Positions 7,865 through 15,524 of a DNA stretch of 64,000 nt are shown one piece after another. The DNA lies in contig NZ_BAFT02000032.1 of assembly GCF_000308475.2 (NCBI RefSeq), positions 1-64,000 of the forward strand, in the 5' to 3' direction. How positions within the stretch are numbered: the stretch's first letter is position 1; each line of letters begins with the position of its first letter. The stretch is from Nocardia brasiliensis NBRC 14402. GTDB taxonomy: Bacteria > Actinomycetota > Actinomycetes > Mycobacteriales > Mycobacteriaceae. The notes beneath the pieces are model-generated. The model saw nothing but the letters and a program-made list of their open reading frames with translations, did no database searches and was not told the DNA's origin. The position numbers and the translations under genes are program-made.

Positions 7865-8520
7865 CAGTCCAGCCATTTCGGCTTGACCGGCTCGCCTTTG
7901 GCGTGCCGGTGCTCGCAGATCGCTTTCAGATTCCGCAGTTCCAGCAGGTGGCCCGCGTAGAAGAGATTCCAGAAATCCCCGACCCAGACCGGGCGACCCG
8001 GCGGGGCGGTGTCCGGGTAGCCGTTCTCGTCGTAGAACGGATGGTGACAGTTGGTCCACACGACCACCGAGCCCGGCTTGTTCAGCACCACCTGCGCGTC
8101 GAGCACGCGCATCAGATAGATCATCCAGAGGTGCTCGGATTGGTCCCAGGCACAGTGATAGTCGACCGTGCGGGCCGCGGCGTTGGCGACCGTGCGGGTG
8201 TAGATGCGGGTGTGCTCGCCGATCCGATCGTCGGACACCCACAGGTCCGGTTCGGCGGTGCGCTCGAAACCCCGCATGCTGTAGGTCCATTCGCACAGGC
8301 TGCGGGTATCGGACAGGTACTCGAACACCTCGTCGGGCGGGGCGGCGACGTACTCGTTGACGGTGCAGAACTGCCCGTAGACCTCGTCGTGCGGATACAC
8401 CGCGCGGGTCATGTCCAGGACGATCGGCATGCCTTCCTTGACGCTGATGTTCTCGATCCGATAGACGCCTGGCACTTCGACATCCGGGACCTCGATCGGC
8501 GCGGCGGCGGGTTCGGTCAT
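7864..8520 (-). CDS. SRPBCC-fold (START/Bet v1-like) protein
   Basis: A 218-residue protein. The central part (YVAAPPDEVFEYLSDTRSLCEW) is the typical start of an SRPBCC hydrophobic-pocket fold, used by polyketide cyclases, lipid carriers and ligand-binding proteins. A 50-residue N-terminal extension and a tail rich in His, Tyr and Trp (NCHHPFYDENGYPD) are unusual for simple SRPBCC proteins; the clustered histidines could bind metal. The ATG overlaps the stop of the ThDP enzyme gene (ATGA). From context it may bind or cyclise the intermediate passing between the ThDP enzyme and the ketosynthase. The exact reaction is unknown. Confidence 0.75.
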   Translation of the reverse strand: MTEPAAAPIEVPDVEVPGVYRIENISVKEGMPIVLDMTRAVYPHDEVYGQFCTVNEYVAAPPDEVFEYLSDTRSLCEWTYSMRGFERTAEPDLWVSDDRIGEHTRIYTRTVANAAARTVDYHCAWDQSEHLWMIYLMRVLDAQVVLNKPGSVVVWTNCHHPFYDENGYPDTAPPGRPVWVGDFWNLFYAGHLLELRNLKAICEHRHAKGEPVKPKWLD

Positions 8521-10316
8521 GCGTAGAGCTCCTTCAGGAAGGGGGCGAAGGGTGGGATTTCGTCTGGGTCGCAGCGGATTTCGAGGAACACCGGGCCGGT
8601 CTCGGTGGCGGTCGCGTGCAGTGCGGCCTCGAACTCGGCCCGCGTGTCCGCGGAATAGGCGGGGAGATGCGGGAACATGGCGGCCACCGCCGCGCCGATG
8701 CGCGCGGGTCCGAACCGGTTGTAGGTGTAATCGCCGGAGTAGTAGAGCTGTTCGCGGGTGACGCACATGGCGTGCGCGTTGTTGTTGAAGATCACGAACG
8801 TGACCGGCGCGTGGTACTCGACCGCGGTGTGCACCTCGTGACCGTGCATGAAGTAGGCGCCGTCCCCGGCGAGGACGAACGTGCGCCGCCGCCGGCCCAG
8901 CGCGCTGCCGATACCCGCGCCGAACGCATAACCCATGCCGCCCATGCCCAACGCGATCACGAAGCGGCCGCCCGGTGGCACCGGCAGGTGATGGACCGCG
9001 GCCGCGCCGGTGTTGCCCGCGTCGACCACCACGTCGGTGCCCGGCGTCAGGCGCGCGGCGATCGCGTCGAGGGCGTCGCGGTAGCGCACGCCGGGACCCG
9101 AAGCATGCGGAACCTCCAGTGGCGCAGGCACGATCGGCTCCCGCAGCACCGCATCGACCGCCGCCGACGCGGTCAGCTCGGCCAACCTGGTCCGCAGTGG
9201 ACCACACAGCCAGGCAGCTGTGCGCACGAAGGCGCGATCGGTGCCGATATGCCAGATCCGCGGGCACGCGGTGAGCGCGGCCTCGAGCCCCGCCCTGGCG
9301 AGCACGGGCAGCGGAGTGCCGACCACGACGCACAACTCGGCAGCAGCCAATAGCTCCGCTACCCGCGGATGCCCCATACTCCCCGCGATCCCCGCGAAGT
9401 GCGCGTGCCCGTTCGGAAAGACGTCTTTCGCGTCGGGCGTCACCGCCACCGCTGCCCCCAATGCCACTGCGGCAGCAAGCAATTCCCCCCGCGCGTCCGC
9501 CCGCGCAACCTCGGGTCCCGCGATGATCACGGTGCGCCACACACCCGCACGCACTGCGCCGTCGACCCGTCGCGCCTGGCCCCTTTGCGCCGCGCCTTCG
9601 CGGCAATCGCCCTTCGGCTCGGAGTCGAGCGCGCCGTCAAGCTGCACTCCGCCTTTACCCCGCCTCGCACCGTTTCCGGATGGTTCACCGCCAACAAGGT
9701 CGAGTGGCCTCGGTCCAGGGTCGATCGGCCAAGCTTCTTCGTCGGGCGCTTGCTGTGCCTGAACGTCCTTGGGGAGCAAGAGGACTGCTGGGCCGCCTGC
9801 TCGTGCGGCTTCGATCGCCCGGGTGACGACCTCGGTGACGTCCTCGGCTCGGTCCAGGCGCAGGCAGACTCGTGCGACGGTGCCGAACAGGCGTTCGGCG
9901 TCGATTCGTCCGTGCCCACCGCCGGTGTCCTGGAAGGCGCCGTGCCCTTCGAGGGGGCGCGGCGGCTGGCCGACCAGCGCCAGTACCGGTATCCGCGAGT
10001 CGAACGATTCACCCAGCGCGGCAACGAGATTCAGGGCCCCACCACCGGACGTCGCGACCACGATCCCAAGGCGGTTGGTGGTGCGGGCGTAGCCGTCGGC
10101 CATGGTCGCGGCACCGAACTCGTGTTTCGCGACGACGCCGGTGAGTGGCGCGGCGCTGCGATGCAGCGCATCGTAGACGTCCTCGATGTTCGCGCCGCCG
10201 ACCCCGAAGACATGATCGGTGTGCGCGGCGATCAGCTCGATGATGCGGTCGGCGACCGTTTTCCGGCATTCGACGGCGACGCCGTTCGTTTCCGAGATAG
10301 ATCGCGTGCGATTCAT
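8517..10316 (-). CDS. thiamine-diphosphate-dependent enzyme, acetolactate synthase-like
   Basis: A 599-residue ThDP enzyme with the usual N-terminal PYR, middle and C-terminal PP domains. The catalytic glutamate lies in AKHEFGAATMADGYAR, and the ThDP/Mg motif starts at GDGAYFMHGHEVH and ends in NNN. These enzymes decarboxylate 2-keto acids and join the resulting carbanion to another carbonyl, giving acyloins or acetolactate-type products. The stretch around residues 210-255, rich in Gly, Arg and Gln, is an unusual insertion between the PYR and middle domains. The ATG at 10316 is used; a TTG at 10325 is in frame. It is the first gene of an operon with SRPBCC, KAS III, aminotransferase and OhrR-like genes. 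It is too isolated from ilv genes to be IlvB. Confidence 0.85.
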   Translation of the reverse strand: MNRTRSISETNGVAVECRKTVADRIIELIAAHTDHVFGVGGANIEDVYDALHRSAAPLTGVVAKHEFGAATMADGYARTTNRLGIVVATSGGGALNLVAALGESFDSRIPVLALVGQPPRPLEGHGAFQDTGGGHGRIDAERLFGTVARVCLRLDRAEDVTEVVTRAIEAARAGGPAVLLLPKDVQAQQAPDEEAWPIDPGPRPLDLVGGEPSGNGARRGKGGVQLDGALDSEPKGDCREGAAQRGQARRVDGAVRAGVWRTVIIAGPEVARADARGELLAAAVALGAAVAVTPDAKDVFPNGHAHFAGIAGSMGHPRVAELLAAAELCVVVGTPLPVLARAGLEAALTACPRIWHIGTDRAFVRTAAWLCGPLRTRLAELTASAAVDAVLREPIVPAPLEVPHASGPGVRYRDALDAIAARLTPGTDVVVDAGNTGAAAVHHLPVPPGGRFVIALGMGGMGYAFGAGIGSALGRRRRTFVLAGDGAYFMHGHEVHTAVEYHAPVTFVIFNNNAHAMCVTREQLYYSGDYTYNRFGPARIGAAVAAMFPHLPAYSADTRAEFEAALHATATETGPVFLEIRCDPDEIPPFAPFLKELYA

Positions 10317-10320
10317 CGCA

Positions 10321-10427
10321 CACAATGTATCTGGGACAGTTGGCCGTCACAATGTGATCCGAGTCATATTCCAAGCGGAATTAGATTGCGGCACAACAGC
10401 TTTGATCAAGCGTCCAGTTTGTTGTGC
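10321..10427 (-). promoter_or_regulatory. candidate control region of the ThDP-enzyme operon
   Basis: Just upstream of the operon start are two direct copies of CACAATGT (10321-10328 and 10348-10355) spaced 27 bp, and an 8-bp inverted repeat GCACAACA/TGTTGTGC (10391-10398 and 10420-10427). OhrR/MarR proteins bind AT-rich dyads of this kind, so these are candidate sites for the regulator encoded at the operon end. This is inference from position only. Confidence 0.35.
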
Positions 10428-10515
10428 GGCTGCCCAACGGGCGCTGTGCAGGTGACAGCTGAGTCCGGCTCAACGAGATCCACTCGCCGAGCCGGTGATC
10501 GAAATCGGTACGAGG

Positions 10516-10800
10516 TCAGCCGATAACGGAGTTCATGATGGTTCCTGCACTCGTCGCCACCGCACCGCCGGCCATCGCACTGGCGATCATCTTGGGCGAC
10601 TGCAAACCGCCACCGCTCCACTTCTCCCACGCGAACCGGCCACCGCCGTAGGTGATGGCGGTGATGCCGGACAGTTGCACGAGCCAGGTGAAGTAGCGGC
10701 CCATTTGCATCAACTTGTCCGCCAGCGGCGGCGCCTCCGGAGTCGGATTGCTGACCTCCGCAAGAACGGTGTCGTGTAGCGCGGCCAGAATCATGCTCAC
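10516..10800 (-). CDS. small two-segment membrane protein (unknown)
   Basis: A 94-residue protein with two hydrophobic stretches (FTWLVQLSGITAITYGGG and MIASAMAGGAVATSAGTIM) separated by a short polar turn, and a proline-rich N-terminus. Glycine- and alanine-rich hairpins of this size are seen in pilin-like or TrbC-like proteins of actinobacterial conjugative elements; the similarity is in general layout only. The GTG at 10800 has AAAAGGAG eight bases upstream, which is a good start; an ATG six bases later is an alternative. It lies beside a decayed methyltransferase, so the area may be the remains of an acquired segment. Confidence 0.6.
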   Translation of the reverse strand: MSMILAALHDTVLAEVSNPTPEAPPLADKLMQMGRYFTWLVQLSGITAITYGGGRFAWEKWSGGGLQSPKMIASAMAGGAVATSAGTIMNSVIG

Positions 10801-11113
10801 GTTCGTTGCTCCTTTTCGCAGGCTGAGGTGGGTCCGGACACGAGGAAATCGCGCTGTCGTGCGCGATTCGACCAACCGAAGAAATGCGCCGGCACAGAAT
10901 TCGCCGACACCACTGGCACGACGGAGCTATCTGCCGCTACGGACTCGTGCCATGTCGCTCCCGCTTTCCGCTCGTCGCCGGAAAAACTCGTGACCTGCGC
11001 AATTGAACCTCACCAAGATCACGCGTGGTCTGCGACACACCGAAAATTCGACACACCGAAGCAAGACCGTGATCTGACCCGAGGACGACCCACAACCGCG
11101 CGGCACTCACGGG
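10801..11113. other. gene-free stretch with a short direct repeat
   Basis: No convincing gene. A 12-bp direct repeat CGACACACCGAA occurs at 11033-11044 and 11049-11060, sixteen bases apart. Base composition is a little less GC-rich than the neighbours, as expected for a decaying or regulatory stretch. Confidence 0.4.
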
Positions 11114-11284
11114 GTGGCCCAGCGGCTCGATGCCGCCGAACAGGCGGGCATCACGTTCCACCCGCGCGGCCGGGCCGAGACCGAGGCGCTCTTCGCGGGC
11201 ACCGACCTCGTCGAGCCCGGGGTGGTGCCCGTGGTCAGCCGACATCCCGACGCCGGCGACACCGACGTCGAATCCGCCCGGTAA
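11114..11284 (+). pseudogene. C-terminal remnant of a SAM-dependent methyltransferase (DUF574/Methyltransf_19-like)
   Basis: A 56-residue open tail ending at TAA 11284. RAETEALFAGTDLVEPGVVPV is the usual C-terminal pattern of the actinobacterial DUF574 methyltransferases (FAGxxLVEPGxVxVxxW). The full proteins are about 270 residues with an N-terminal SAM domain, and none of that is found upstream in this frame. The expected tryptophan region now reads SRHPDAGD. I read it as a truncated relic. It carries no start of its own with a good ribosome-binding site. Confidence 0.55.
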
Positions 11285-11344
11285 TGGGCAGGTATCGGCC
11301 GCGAGCCCTGACCGCGACGCCGCGCCGGCCGATGACTGTCGTTG

Positions 11345-12364
11345 CTAGTCGGCGACTTTCACGACGAGTTTGCCGAAGTTGCGCCCCTCGAGCAGCCCGA
11401 TGAAAGCTTCGGGCGCGTTGGCCAACCCTTCGACGACATCCTCGAGGTAGCGGATGCGTCCCTCCGCGATCCAGCCGGAGACCTCCCGCAGGAAATCGGG
11501 ATACAGCTCGCGGACGAACTCGGTCTGGATGAAGCCGCGAACGGTAAGGCTCTTGGTGAGGATGCGGGCGTAGAAGGACGGGAAGCGGTCGGGACCCTCC
11601 GGCTTGCCGCTCGCGTTGTAGTTCGCGATCATGCCGCAAACCGGCACGCGCGCATAGGTATTCAGCAACGGGTACACCGCGTCCGCGACGTGGCCGCCGA
11701 CGTTCTCGAAATAGATGTCGATACCGTCTGGCACCGCCGCCCGCAGCTGGTCGGCGAAGTCGGGGGCGCGGTGATCGAGGGCGACGTCGAAGCCCAGCTC
11801 GTCGCGCAGCGCCGCGCACTTCTGGGGCCCGCCCGCGATGCCGATCGCGCGCACACCCTTGATCTTGGCGAGCTGCCCGACCGTGGCACCGACCGGACCG
11901 GTCGCCGCGGCGACGACGAGCGTCTCCCCGGCCTGCGGTTGACCGATCTTCAACAGTCCGGAGTAGGCGGTGAAGCCCGGCATGCCGAGCACACCGAGCG
12001 CGGTGGAGATCGGCGCCTTGTCCGGATCGAGCTTGCGCAGGGACGACGCGGACGCTACGTCGGCGCTCTGCCAGCCCGAGTAGGCCAGCACCACATCGCC
12101 CTTCGCGAACCCGGAGTCGCGCGAGTCGAGCACCTCCGCGACCGTGGCGCCGACCATCACCTGGCCGAGCTCGACCGGCTTCGCGTAGGACTCCGCATCG
12201 CTCATCCGCCCGCGCATATAGGGATCGAGCGACAGGTACAACGTTCGCAGCAGCACCTGCCCGTCCTCGAGCGGTGGCAGTTCCGTGGTTTCGATACGGA
12301 AGTCCGCGGGGGTGGGCGCGCCCACCGGCCGGGATGCAAGCACGATTCGCGTCGACTCGACCAT
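11345..12364 (-). CDS. NADP-dependent MDR-family oxidoreductase (CurA/LTB4 dehydrogenase-like)
   Basis: A 339-residue zinc-free medium-chain dehydrogenase/reductase. LYLSLDPYMRGRMSD near residue 50 and a cofactor fold with AATGPVGATVGQLAKIKG near residues 155-170 are typical of the leukotriene B4 12-hydroxydehydrogenase / CurA group, which reduce the double bond of alpha,beta-unsaturated ketones and aldehydes with NADPH. There is no catalytic-zinc cysteine pattern. The length is normal for the family. It is a single gene facing away from the LGFP genes, and no regulator is visible next to it. Confidence 0.9.
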   Translation of the reverse strand: MVESTRIVLASRPVGAPTPADFRIETTELPPLEDGQVLLRTLYLSLDPYMRGRMSDAESYAKPVELGQVMVGATVAEVLDSRDSGFAKGDVVLAYSGWQSADVASASSLRKLDPDKAPISTALGVLGMPGFTAYSGLLKIGQPQAGETLVVAAATGPVGATVGQLAKIKGVRAIGIAGGPQKCAALRDELGFDVALDHRAPDFADQLRAAVPDGIDIYFENVGGHVADAVYPLLNTYARVPVCGMIANYNASGKPEGPDRFPSFYARILTKSLTVRGFIQTEFVRELYPDFLREVSGWIAEGRIRYLEDVVEGLANAPEAFIGLLEGRNFGKLVVKVAD

Positions 12365-12473
12365 GCGGCCAAGCGTAGTCCTCGGCTAACGACCTCGCCG
12401 GTACCGCCGATAGGGCTGGTGTCGGATTGCGCGACACCGTTGTCTCGTACTCACCAGCACCCCGGGAGTTCTT

Positions 12474-13220
12474 TTGGCACGTCTATCTCGCACCCCTCGC
12501 CCACACGGCCGCGTCGCGCTGACCGCGGCCACCGCCACCGCGCTCGCGGCACTGCTCACGGCGGGCCCGGCGGGCGCCCGGCCGATCGGGCCGTTCGATG
12601 TCGGCGGCGCGATCGAGGTCGAATACGACCAGGCGGGCGGCGGCGCCGTGTTCGGCGATCCGGTCACGCCGGAATCCGACGCGGGCCGCGGCGGGAAATT
12701 CCAGGCCTTCGAACGCAACGCCTCCATCTACTGGCATCCCAGCACCGGCGCGAACGCGGTCGGCGGCGCGATCCGCGACAAATGGGGCAACCTGGGCTGG
12801 GAGAATGGCGTGCTCGGCTACCCCGTCACCAGGGAAGAGTCGACCCCGTCGAAGCCCGGGCGCTACAACCACTTCCAGGGCGGGTCCATCTACTGGTCCG
12901 TCGGCACGGCCGCCCACCAGATCGGCGGTGCCATCCGGGACAAGTGGGCCGCCTACGGCTGGGAGAACAGCCCGCTCGGCTTCCCGATCACCGACGAGGC
13001 GGCCGCCAAGAACAACGGCCGCTACAACCTGTTCAACGACGGCGCCATCTACTGGTCCCCGAAGTACGGCGCGCACGTCGTCTGGGGCGCGATCCGCACC
13101 ACGTGGGAAGCACGGGCGGGCGCGAACGGCGGCTACGGCTACCCCACCAGCGACGAATACGACTACCAGGGCGGCAAGGCCCAGGACTTCGAAGGGGGAC
13201 GTATCACCTGGCAGCCCTGA
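12474..13220 (+). CDS. secreted LGFP-repeat cell-wall protein (copy 1)
   Basis: A 248-residue exported protein: a signal peptide to about residue 35 (cleavage near AGARP), then LGFP-type repeats with the marks FGDPVTPE, LGYPVTREE, LGFPITDEA and YGYPTSDEY, each followed by a YWSP/YWSV-like segment. LGFP repeats occur in surface proteins of mycolic-acid actinobacteria and are thought to anchor proteins to the wall or mycolate layer. The start is a TTG with GGGAG six bases upstream. It is the first of two tandem paralogs, and the upstream regions also resemble each other. Confidence 0.88.
   Translation: MARLSRTPRPHGRVALTAATATALAALLTAGPAGARPIGPFDVGGAIEVEYDQAGGGAVFGDPVTPESDAGRGGKFQAFERNASIYWHPSTGANAVGGAIRDKWGNLGWENGVLGYPVTREESTPSKPGRYNHFQGGSIYWSVGTAAHQIGGAIRDKWAAYGWENSPLGFPITDEAAAKNNGRYNLFNDGAIYWSPKYGAHVVWGAIRTTWEARAGANGGYGYPTSDEYDYQGGKAQDFEGGRITWQP
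12963..13057 (+). repeat. 95-bp identical block, copy 1 (LGFP genes)
   Basis: This segment, within the LGFP-copy-1 gene, is identical base for base to 13799-13893 in the second gene, while the flanking sequence of the two genes differs. It encodes the ENSPLGFPITDEAAAKNNG region. Confidence 0.95.
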
Positions 13221-13318
13221 GCGCACCGCCGGGTCGGCGGGTTCGACGCGGTCGCGGCGTGTCATCATCCTCGGCGACGCTGTCTCGTCATCGAGGATGG
13301 CCTGACCGAGGAGTTTCA

Positions 13319-14056
13319 TTGGCACGCCTGTACCGGATTCTGCCCGGCTCGTATTCGACCGCACTGGCCACCGCGGTGCTCGCGGTAGCCCTCACCGCGG
13401 GGGTCGCGCACGCCCGGCCGATCGGCCCCTTCGAGGTCGGCGGCGCGATCGAGGTCGAATACGACGCGGCCGGCGGTAACGCGGCACTCGGCGACCCGAC
13501 GACGCCCGAGACCGACGCCGCGAACGGCGGCAAGTACCAGGACTTCGAGCGCAACGCCGCGATCTACTGGAACGCCGAGGTCGGCGCGCACCAGATCGGC
13601 GGCCCGATCCTGGAGAAATGGCGCGGCCTCGGCGCGGAGTCCGGCGCGCTGCGCTACCCGGTGACCCGGGTGCAGCAGACGCCGGTGAAAGCGGGCAGCT
13701 TCAGCCATTTCCAGGGTGGTTCGATCTACTGGTCGGTGGGCACCGCGGCGCATCAGCTCGGCGGCGTGATCCGGGACAAGTGGAACTCGCTCGGCTCGGA
13801 GAACAGCCCGCTCGGCTTCCCGATCACCGACGAGGCGGCCGCCAAGAACAACGGCCGCTACAACCTGTTCAACGACGGCGCCATCTACTGGTCGCAGAAG
13901 ACAGGTGCCCACGCGGTCTGGGGCGCGATCCGGCTCACCTGGGAATCCCGGGCCGGGGCAAACGGCGCCTACGGCTACCCCACCGGGGACGAATACGACT
14001 ACGAGGGTGGCAAAGCCCAGGATTTCGAAGGTGGTCGCATCACCTGGCAGCCGTAG
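13319..14056 (+). CDS. secreted LGFP-repeat cell-wall protein (copy 2)
   Basis: A 245-residue paralog of the preceding gene, with a signal peptide ending near AHARP and the same order of repeats (LGDPTTPE, LRYPVTRVQ, LGFPITDEA, YGYPTGDEY). In the second repeat the usual LGYP reads LRYP. The start is again a TTG, preceded by GAGGAG. The gap to copy 1 is about 100 bp and contains a degenerate copy of the copy-1 upstream sequence (GCGAC..TG..TCTCGT), so the promoter was duplicated too. The 3' ends of both genes encode the same EGGRITWQP terminus. Confidence 0.88.
   Translation: MARLYRILPGSYSTALATAVLAVALTAGVAHARPIGPFEVGGAIEVEYDAAGGNAALGDPTTPETDAANGGKYQDFERNAAIYWNAEVGAHQIGGPILEKWRGLGAESGALRYPVTRVQQTPVKAGSFSHFQGGSIYWSVGTAAHQLGGVIRDKWNSLGSENSPLGFPITDEAAAKNNGRYNLFNDGAIYWSQKTGAHAVWGAIRLTWESRAGANGAYGYPTGDEYDYEGGKAQDFEGGRITWQP
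13799..13893 (+). repeat. 95-bp identical block, copy 2 (LGFP genes)
   Basis: The exact partner of 12963-13057. A stretch this long without a single silent change, in genes that otherwise differ, suggests recent gene conversion. Confidence 0.95.
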
Positions 14057-14066
14057 CATTCATCGG

Positions 14067-14966
14067 ATGACCTTGGGTGACAAGCGCATCAGCCGTCGGA
14101 CGCTACTCGGCGCGACCGCACTGCTGCCGCTGACAGCTTGTTCGACAAGCGCGACAACGGGTTCCGCGCCGACAACGCAGGCACGGCACGACCGGCTTTT
14201 CGAGCTGGAACGAAAGTTCGACGCACGCTTGGGTGTCTACGCCCTCGATACTGCGAGCGGTGCGACCATCGCGCACCGGGCAGACGAGCGGTTCGCGTTC
14301 TGTTCCACCTTCAAGGGACTGGCCGCCGCGGCCATGTTGCATCGAAATCCGATGTCGCACTTGGACACTGTGATTCGGTACACCGATGAGGACCTGACGA
14401 AGAATGCCGCGATCACACCGCAGCATGTCGCCACCGGCATGACGATCCGCGACCTGTGCGACGCGGCCGTGCGCTACAGCGACGGCACGGCGGGCAACCT
14501 GCTGCTGCGCGATATCGGCGGACCCGCGGAACTGACGGCCTACCTGCACGGTCTCGGCGATCCGGTCACCCGGATGGACCGGATCGAACCCGCGATCACC
14601 GAGGCGACACCCGGCGATTTACGCGACACCAGTTCACCGCGCGCGCTCAGCACCGACTACCAGCGGATCGTGCTCGGCGACGCGCTGCCCGGGGGCAAGC
14701 GCGCGTTCCTGCGAGATCTCTTGGAGCGCAACGCGACCGGTGCGGGTGCGTTGCGCGTCCGGGCGGGCGTGCCGCCGGGCTGGCAGGTGGCCGACAAGAC
14801 CGGGACCGGGGATTACGGCACGCTCAACGATATCGCCATCGTGTGGCCGCCGGAGCGTGCGCCGCTGGTCATCTCGCTCATGTCCAGCAAGGCGACCGCG
14901 GCGGCCGAATACGACCAGGCGTTGCTCGCCGAGGCCGCCGCGTACGTGGTGAAAGCGTTGGCTTGA
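14067..14966 (+). CDS. class A beta-lactamase, Tat-exported lipoprotein
   Basis: A 299-residue serine beta-lactamase that hydrolyses beta-lactams in the cell envelope. The twin-arginine signal SRRTLLG leads into the lipobox LTAC (Cys26). The active-site motif is STFK, preceded by Cys; the second motif is SDG (YSDGTAGN) where most class A enzymes have SDN, as in mycobacterial BlaC. The omega-loop glutamate is in EPAITEA, where the residue at the usual Asn170 place is Thr. KTGTG is the third motif. Related Nocardia enzymes of the AST/FAR type share the general layout. It begins 11 bp after the LGFP gene, so it could be read from the same transcript. No BlaI/BlaR regulator is next to it. Confidence 0.93.
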   Translation: MTLGDKRISRRTLLGATALLPLTACSTSATTGSAPTTQARHDRLFELERKFDARLGVYALDTASGATIAHRADERFAFCSTFKGLAAAAMLHRNPMSHLDTVIRYTDEDLTKNAAITPQHVATGMTIRDLCDAAVRYSDGTAGNLLLRDIGGPAELTAYLHGLGDPVTRMDRIEPAITEATPGDLRDTSSPRALSTDYQRIVLGDALPGGKRAFLRDLLERNATGAGALRVRAGVPPGWQVADKTGTGDYGTLNDIAIVWPPERAPLVISLMSSKATAAAEYDQALLAEAAAYVVKALA

Positions 14967-14999
14967 CCCTTACGTCGCGTGAGGCTCGACGATCAGGGC

Positions 15000-15491
15000 A
15001 TGAACGAATACATCAGCCCGGTTCCGGTGCCCGCGCTCGACGCGGTCGCTCCCGAGGTCTACCGCAGCTACTACGGCATGCCGATGTTCATCACCGTGCC
15101 GACCGCCGATTTCGCCGCTTCCGCGGACTTCTGGCTGCACGGGCTCGGCTTCATCGACATTTTCACCATCCCCGGTCAGCTGATCCATCTGCGGCGCTGG
15201 GCATTTCAAGACGTATTGCTCGTCGCCGGGGAGCCGGCCGAGGCCGCGCCCGTCATGCGGGTCGACTTCTCCTGTGTGCCCAGTCAGATCGACGAGATCG
15301 CAAGCCGCTGCGAGGAACTCGTCCCCGGCTCCACCAGTGGTCCCCGGGAGATGCCGTGGAACGCCCTCGAATTGACGGTGATCACGCCGGAGCGCGCGCA
15401 CGTCGTCATGACGGCGGCGCGGCCGATCGACCCGCGCAGTCCGCAAGCGGACGCCCTGCGGGCCGTCGGATTCCCCGTACCGGAAGCGTGA
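15000..15491 (+). CDS. VOC-family (glyoxalase/bleomycin-resistance fold) protein
   Basis: A 163-residue protein. MPMFITVPTADFAASADFWLHGLGF is the usual opening of a VOC beta-alpha-beta-beta-beta unit, and the second half carries a degenerate repeat. VOC members bind metals or sequester drugs; some confer resistance to bleomycin-like compounds. The ATG at 15000 was chosen because a GTG at 14979 has no ribosome-binding site. It lies 33 bp before a TipAL-type MerR regulator on the same strand, suggesting a small drug-responsive unit. No metal ligands can be assigned with confidence. Confidence 0.8.
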   Translation: MNEYISPVPVPALDAVAPEVYRSYYGMPMFITVPTADFAASADFWLHGLGFIDIFTIPGQLIHLRRWAFQDVLLVAGEPAEAAPVMRVDFSCVPSQIDEIASRCEELVPGSTSGPREMPWNALELTVITPERAHVVMTAARPIDPRSPQADALRAVGFPVPEA

Positions 15492-15524
15492 CCTGGGATT
15501 CGCCGGAGATCGGAGGCAGTAGCC

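Noticed and set aside
10937-11245. Minus-strand 102-codon frame opposite the methyltransferase remnant
   Set aside because: It has no recognisable features, while the plus strand has the C-terminal pattern of DUF574 methyltransferases.
11342-14056. A single 904-codon plus-strand gene
   Set aside because: Its first part is the reverse of the MDR oxidoreductase and the next part is a wrong-frame reading of LGFP copy 1; only the end is real, as LGFP copy 2.
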